This document shows, piece after piece, positions 57,824-64,000 of a stretch of 64,000 bases of DNA. Under the pieces are notes generated by a model. It saw only the letters and a list, made by a program, of their open reading frames with translations, was not told where the DNA came from and ran no database searches. The stretch is from NCBI GenBank assembly GCA_034670405.1, contig JAXDDX010000178.1, positions 734,176 to 798,175 on the forward strand, written 5' to 3'. The position numbers were made by a program, and so were the translations under genes. Source of the DNA: Hoplostethus atlanticus. Lineage: Eukaryota; Chordata; Actinopteri; Trachichthyiformes; Trachichthyidae. Numbering within the stretch: position 1 is the first letter of the stretch; each line of letters opens with the position of its first letter.

Positions 57824-60019
57824 CAGTATATATTTAAATATACATCTCCCTCCCTTTCACATCCATAGGCTCCTGCTTCACAGCGTCATTGTAGAGAGTG
57901 ATTACAGATGAGAAGGATACGCTCTCCTTGTCTTGCTTTAATTGCCTCTCCAGCTTTAATAGGGACCATCAATCACTCTCCATAGAGAAGAGGCCTGTTG
58001 AAACGCTCACGCCTCTAAAGAAGTGAATATTCAACACTTCTCGCCACCAAAGACGGGACACTTTTCAAATCCACCTATACTATACTATAAAATGTGACAG
58101 ATACTGTAACAAAAATACGTAAAACGCTGTGAATGCTTTGGCACCCATTTTATGCAAATGATCAAATAAATACCTTGTTACAAATGATATGTAAATTACA
58201 TCTAAGCTTCAGAGAATTACAAAGGTTTTTTTGAAGTGGAGTGGGTGGGGTGGCATGTCTTTTCTTCGTGTTGTATACCTGCCCCTCCCACATTGATCCT
58301 GAGGGAAAAAAGCTCCAAAGTCATGCCTGCTTTGTCGCCCATGTGCATCAATACCTATTCACTTCCAGTTGTGGGGAACAAATCCTTAATTTAGATTCCA
58401 GGATCATGAAGGTGAATCACAGACTTGTGGGCAGCACAACAGCAGAAGATTGACAGGTGGACAGGCAGAGCAATAAGGTCGTGACAGGCTATCAAAGGGA
58501 GAACAAAGCATGAGCAACAGGGCCGTGAAAAAGCCAGTTTGTTAAACAAGAAGCTGCTGAATAAGGAAGAATAAAAATACCTAATAAATGTCAAAATATC
58601 CTAAGGGCATAAATACTGGGTTATAGGCAGCACTTAGAGGGTTATTTGGGCAGCCGGAGTCGGGGCCCCGCCTCCTCCGCCTCACCAGCAGCTCCATCAG
58701 AGCCACCATCAAACAAGGAGATGGGAATCTGAGTGGTTTCTGAGTAAGAATTCAATTCACTTTCCCCACAGGGATCATTATGGTTTCAAGTTATTGAGTC
58801 AATTTGAGTCAGAGAAAAAAAATTGATTACCAAATGCGGCGCACTGCAGTGGCGTTAGAGTCTTAGAGTCTTCAACAGTTTTCCGATTGGATTTGGCTTT
58901 TATTTAGTAAACATAAAACAGTGTGCTGATGATCAGTGATGGTGCAGTAATATCACTACTCTCCTCAGTAACAAGTAGTGCAACAAATTACTATTTCAAT
59001 TTCACATTTCAAGAAGAAAGACAACACAAATATCATTGTAAACTGTGGCAGGTACTAAAAGCTAAGCTGGCAGTATTGGGTTATCAGTCACGGAGGAGCA
59101 CAGGCGAGGCAAGGTAAGAGGAAACAACCTTATGTTAGCATTGTGGCGTTAGCCTTGATTTTGTAGAGGAGAGTACTTCTCTCTACAAGATAGGCTATTA
59201 CGGTAAATCCTGTCCCTATTCTTCATTTCCGCTTCCTGGCTGGTTCTGGATCAGAACAATGAAAGGGAGGCGTAACGCTATAAGGCTTTCATGATGAGCA
59301 GACAGTGGGGTTTGTTTTGCTGTGAGAGGTGATGTGAATTATTACAATGCACAGGGCTGCTTTTCAGACACTATCATCCCACAGACAGTTTTATTCCCAT
59401 GAATGAAGCCCTGTTTAGATTAAAGAACCTGCCAAACATGAAGAGAAAAATTCTGGCGGAGACCATAATTCCCTCTAAAGGCCAACTCACATCTATGTCA
59501 AGCAGCCCTCAGGCAAACCCAGCTGACGCCCACCTCCTACTAGCCTGAATTCATGCAGTGACAGATCCCATTTCCTTCAACACAAACGACCTGGATGTTA
59601 AATTCAGTCCCAACAGAAAATTAGGCCTGAGGGTACTGAAATATTGAGGAATACACTTTAGCCTCATTGGTGCTGAGTAAATACAAAATGAGGAATTCCA
59701 ACATTTTCAATCACCCTGTGGACAGATGTTAGACGGACACATCGGGAGACAGAGATGCTCAGAAGCAGAAGCATTAATGTCTCCTCTCAACACCCAAAGT
59801 TATCCGTCTCAACTCTAATCACTCACTGTGAGAGTGGACTTCATGCACATTTACATCAAAGAGCAGCGATGACAGGTGTATCATTTTGTGAAAGCAGATG
59901 AGATGAATTTTACATTTTATCTGCAAAAGTACACCTAGCTCTCGGTGCAAAACGGATCGCAGCCAGCGTTCATCAATAATTAAAGAAATTAATGAAAAAG
60001 GTCTAACTCAAAGTGATCA
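56957..60019. other. Non-coding stretch
   Basis: No gene recognised. It contains a CT/TA simple repeat at 57,792-57,823. GC-rich sequence at 58,645-58,720 on the minus strand stays open for about 40 codons, with no recognisable motif. Confidence 0.4.
57792..57823. repeat. (CT)n-(AT)n simple repeat
   Basis: About ten CT units followed by about five AT units. Confidence 0.9.
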
Positions 60020-60260
60020 GGGGAAGAAAGAGTACTAAAATACTCTACTCACTCTACTCAAGTACTGAAATTTTGCTTTTGCAGGTTTGAAGCAGATGCA
60101 ATTTACAATTATGTTTCTGATGCAATGCTTACAACATTTGCTCTCTGTAATGGATGTGATTTAAAATGTAGTAACACAGACTGAAAAATGACTGACTCAA
60201 AGTACAAGTACACAAAACGCTACTTAACGCTACAGTAACGAGTAAATCGAGTAAAGACCA
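60020..60260. mobile_element. Possible degraded hAT-like element
   Basis: The words CTCAAGTACTGAAATTTTGC (about 60,057-60,076) and ACTCAAAGTACAAGTACACA with GTAACGAGTAAAT (60,195-60,250) resemble the ends of fish elements built from 'ACTCAAGTACAAGTAAAAGTA'. The resemblance is loose and no clean inverted repeat or duplication was found. Confidence 0.35.
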
Positions 60261-63200
60261 GAATTTGCACAAAATGCAAAATTCACAAACACAGACAGTG
60301 TCCAGTTTTGTTGCATTCTGTAACTGGCAACACAGTATTTTTTTTATTAATATATAAACCCATAGGCCTGGTATGTCTGAGATATATTGGATATAATATA
60401 CAGGCCAAGAATCCACTGAAGCAGTAAGTAGTACATAAACCTCAGCAGTGGTTTGAGCTGACTTGTATTCAGCATAATCTCAAAGTGTCAAAGCCAAAAT
60501 GGCTTCTCAAACTGGGTACAGTGACAATATCATCCCCTAATTTCTTCCCAGTGGTGCACAGGAGGCGACACAGTCATTAACTGAGGAGAGGATTGATAGC
60601 GTATATCAGTAATCACAGAGCTTATCGCTCTGCCTCTCTGCATTCAAGCAATCATTACACACACACCTCATTCAACTCACAACATAAAAATGAGAAAAAT
60701 ACCCTTTTTCTCTCATGTGGGCTGTTTAACTTCCACTCCTATGATCCCGCAGATAAAGATGAAAATGAAAATGAACAAATGAAAAAAGCCTCTCATTTCC
60801 CCTTTTTCACAGTCTCCCTAAATCCCCTCTAACTATATTGTCCATGAGAAAAGATACTCATCTTTTCATCGAAAGTCATGTCAAGATGACATGCCACATG
60901 CTTGCTTTCTCCTCACAATAAAAGCTCCATCTTTATTTCTCTCATATGACGACATAAAAACAGAGAGAACAACGTACGGTATTGAGTGACTACTACAAAG
61001 CATTTCCTCTTGAGAATCCACAGAAGTGAACCCTAATGATGCTGCTGACTCCTACTCACAGTGCGGTAGATCAATGTGCCGGTGGGAGGATGTTAAGAGG
61101 ATCCTCTCACCTCTGGTTACACACACACTGCAGTGTGTAGAAAGTTGTGAGCCTCTTTAATCTGTTCCTGTGCCCTCCCTAGACCACTCTGTCAGCACAG
61201 GAGGGGGAAGAGAGCAGGATTACAGCTCAGAGCCTCTCCATTTATTAGAGCCCTGCTGCCTCCTGATACTCTCCACTATTCCAATTCAACCTGATGCAAC
61301 TGGGCCCCTAACGAAACAAGACACATGTGACTGGGAGAGTAGGGCTGGTGATTCACAACGGTCAACAGAGACGACGCGAGAAGAGAATGATGAGAGAGGA
61401 TAGGAGCGAGAGGAAGTTTGATTAGATGTGGGGGAAAGATGAAAAGATGATAGATGAGCAGAGGGGATGAGAGATGACGAGACTAGGCAGGGAGGAGAGG
61501 AACGGCCAGCCAGACAAGTTAGTGTGTTGTTGAGAGGCTGCTGTAGTTGTTGGCTCATGTTGTTTTATCACGTTCAGAAGGGCCCATAAAGGCTGGAATC
61601 ATTTTCAGGCCATTTGGATGTCAAAGGATTGTTTTATAGCTCACTTATCGGACACTTCACCAGAAGAGATTTCCTCTCGCGATTCTTTTTACGACACACT
61701 GTTGGAGAAGTGGTGTGACACCTTGAGCTACTCATCTGAATTACGGTATTTGCAAAAGCAGAGTGTACTGCAACAACATAAAACAAGGTCTCTAGTTATT
61801 TAGGTTATTATTCCTCTATGAAATCTAAACAGTTCAGTTTTATTGATATTGATAATTCCTATTCCTGTCTTCTTTTGGAAATGGTTAAAATGGAATGGTA
61901 TGAAAATTATACATTTGACTACAAAGGTGCCAACTGAGAAGCCAACTGAGAAGCCTAGTGTAAACTGGCTGTGTGCTACATCTGGATCTGTTTGGATGCA
62001 ATGTTGTAGGGCTGGAAACTCACGGACGGTTAGAGGAAAACCCACCCGCTGATACTCTGCCCTGCCTCATCTACCTCTACTTCAGTTAATGATTCCCTAC
62101 ATTTCCCAGAATCCCTTTTGACAACCAACAGAGAATATACCTGAACTTGTTGCTTTCAATCAAAGGTGAGCCTATTAGCATGTAAATACAGCTAGCCAGT
62201 GAACATTGGTGTTGATGATCGCGGCCACACCGCTTACTCAAAACTGTCTTGTGGCTGCATTGCCTTCTGGTAAATTGAGGCTACCGTCGGTGTAGAAATT
62301 GGTGTCTCCTTCCTCTTCTACGATGGATTTATCCCTGTATGATTAACGTCAGTACAAAATGGTGAGTCTGGAAAGAAGTCCTTGCTCTTTGATTCTGACT
62401 CTGACTGACACCAAAAACTTTTACCGCTGATGTTTCATCACATTGTCTACAATAGGCCATTTATCTACGGGAATAAGAAATATACACCAACAAAATGGAC
62501 CCAGAAATGCAAGATCCCCAGCAAGATATGAAAAGAGTAGTCTAAAAATAGAAATGCAGAAAGTTATAGCTGACAGCACTTTCCATCATGCCTGGAACTG
62601 TGTACTTTGGTTCAATTAAATCCATCAGTTGGTTAAATCTCTTACCTCAACAAAAATAGCAGAAGCCACTGAAAGACGTATTTGTAACACGTTGGGTAAT
62701 TCGCTCAGATGAAGCAGGATTACAAGTAAGAGATGTAATAGGTTTTAGCCTTCATTGGCTAGCTGCCTTGCCCTGATGCACATGCACCAATGTGTCTGAG
62801 CTCAGTGTAGTCTCATATAGAACCGACAGAAAGGCTGAATGACTTTACACAGTCAAGACAAGATTCTTCTACACACCTCGCACCGATGTCAACTGTTCCT
62901 CACCTCAGATTGTTCCTGTGTTACTTTGTTACAGCAGGCGCCTTTCCAAAACACACCAACGGTATCTAAGTTGATTATAGCGCAGGGAGAATGGTTAGAT
63001 GACAGTTTGGCTTGGCTGATGCAATTTCCAACTTAAGACACTACGAATTCCTTCTTATTTCAAATCAATATGATGCCATGACAGCCCAGACAACATCCCA
63101 ACTTCTACACTGATTGCAGCTGGCACCACAAAAAAACTACTGTTGCAGACCTACAACCCAGGTGATGAATGAGGACTGAAAGAATAAAATGAATTAAAAT

Positions 63201-64000
63201 AGATTTTTTTTAAATCTATATTGATGAGCCATGGACGTCTTGTCCTTTTTTCCTGGCAGTAAATTTAGTCTATTTACAAAAGTACATTGCCCCTCATTCC
63301 CGTTCAGACTATGCTGTTACCTGTCTTTCCCTTCTTTGCTGTTCATTAGAAAACTAAACCCCATTTTACAGCCTATTGATTGCGGTCAACCTTGGCGTGG
63401 ACGTGAATCAGGAGAGCACATGACTAGAACATTACTAGAATTAAAACACACATCACTAGAAGTAGAGCAGAAGTGGAAAGAAACAAGCAACAACATTAAG
63501 GGACCTTAAATTGCACCAAGGAAAGAAGTGGTGTTTCATAGTGTGAATGGACTGAGGAGTACTTCTTGAGAAGTCAGTCACGTCAGTCTGGTGAAATCCT
63601 GCAACACATATCCATCTCCCTGTCACTGAGCAGACAGCCGAGCAGCCTGAAATACTAACTCACTGCCATAACTCAAAATAGCACAGAGGATAGTTACCAG
63701 AACCTGTCTACTGGTAAATGCCTTCTAAACTTCCAGAGTTGGCCTTGATGAAAGAAATGTGGATTCAACTAGGTTATGAATGGTACCTTAAAGGCACCAT
63801 TTGAATTAAACATAAAATAGCTTTTAAATTGCTTGGGCAGCCCTTTATATAGCCACCCGCGCTCAGCGCAGACACTTGATCAACTGGAATTCTCTGGCAA
63901 GTGGAAAATTTGAAGCGTTTAATTTTGTGTATCAAAGCATTCACCGCGGCTCGCGAGGACCAGAGTACTGACTCCCTCCAATTTTGGGATTTCAGTACAC
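60261..64000. other. Non-coding stretch to the window end
   Basis: No gene or classified repeat recognised. A small direct repeat of CCAACTGAGAAG occurs at 61,930-61,952. The last 150 bp include a GC-richer, complex block (CACCCGCGCTCAGCGCAGAC near 63,856) of unknown nature. Confidence 0.4.

Noticed and set aside
1..64000. CRISPR arrays, operons, bacterial promoters or plasmid/phage functions
   Set aside because: Nothing of this kind is present; the repeats are eukaryotic microsatellites and vertebrate mobile elements.

Overview
The window looks like teleost fish nuclear DNA. It is AT-leaning, almost gene-free, rich in dinucleotide microsatellites, and full of decayed fish-type mobile elements: hAT, Tc1/mariner, RTE-like and L2-like LINEs, a Ty3/gypsy remnant, a tRNA-derived SINE, and TTAA-flanked and Harbinger-like non-autonomous elements. 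No bacterial-style operon, rRNA, functional tRNA or CRISPR array is visible. Family names come from recognised motifs and remembered consensus features; no database search was run.

Layout. 0.9-2.0 kb: a hAT transposon remnant carrying a SINE. 3.5-3.9 kb: a LINE 3' end. 6.4-8.0 kb: a minus-strand gypsy remnant with a rearranged repeat. 10.56-10.88 kb: a large imperfect inverted repeat. 12.9-13.9 kb: a second, minus-strand, ZBED-type hAT pseudogene. 14.4-14.7 kb: a 60-bp AC run and a hAT MITE. 18.8-19.2, 21.85-22.45, 26.7-27.0 and 32.8-33.0 kb: Tc1-like remnants; a short fold-back at 42.2 kb is built from the same kind of ends. 32.0-32.6 kb: a polypurine tract. 37.4-38.1 and 39.8-40.1 kb: L2-type LINE remnants. 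47.3-47.6 kb: another hAT MITE. 48.4-51.8 kb: one RTE-like LINE split in three by a 1.75-kb TTAA element (itself holding a Harbinger-type MITE) and by a 0.65-kb insert. 56.3-57.0 kb: a 653-bp TTAA fold-back element. The last 7 kb shows only simple repeats and a vague hAT-like stretch.

Host genes. I see no complete gene. The best host-coding evidence is a 72-nt minus-strand internal exon at 45,824-45,895 with both splice sites and one open frame. Next is a minus-strand first coding exon at 15,306-15,392 that starts with a signal-peptide-like sequence and ends exactly at a consensus donor. I cannot name either gene. They probably belong to different genes, because a first exon at 15.3 kb would lie downstream of the internal exon at 45.8 kb on the same strand. 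Most of the window would then be intron and intergenic sequence.

Nothing here looks like a new multi-gene system. The most unusual structures are the nested RTE/TTAA/Harbinger insertion and three fold-backs with 1- or 2-nt loops (37.9, 50.7 and 56.3 kb), which could be real inverted duplications or sequencing/assembly artefacts.
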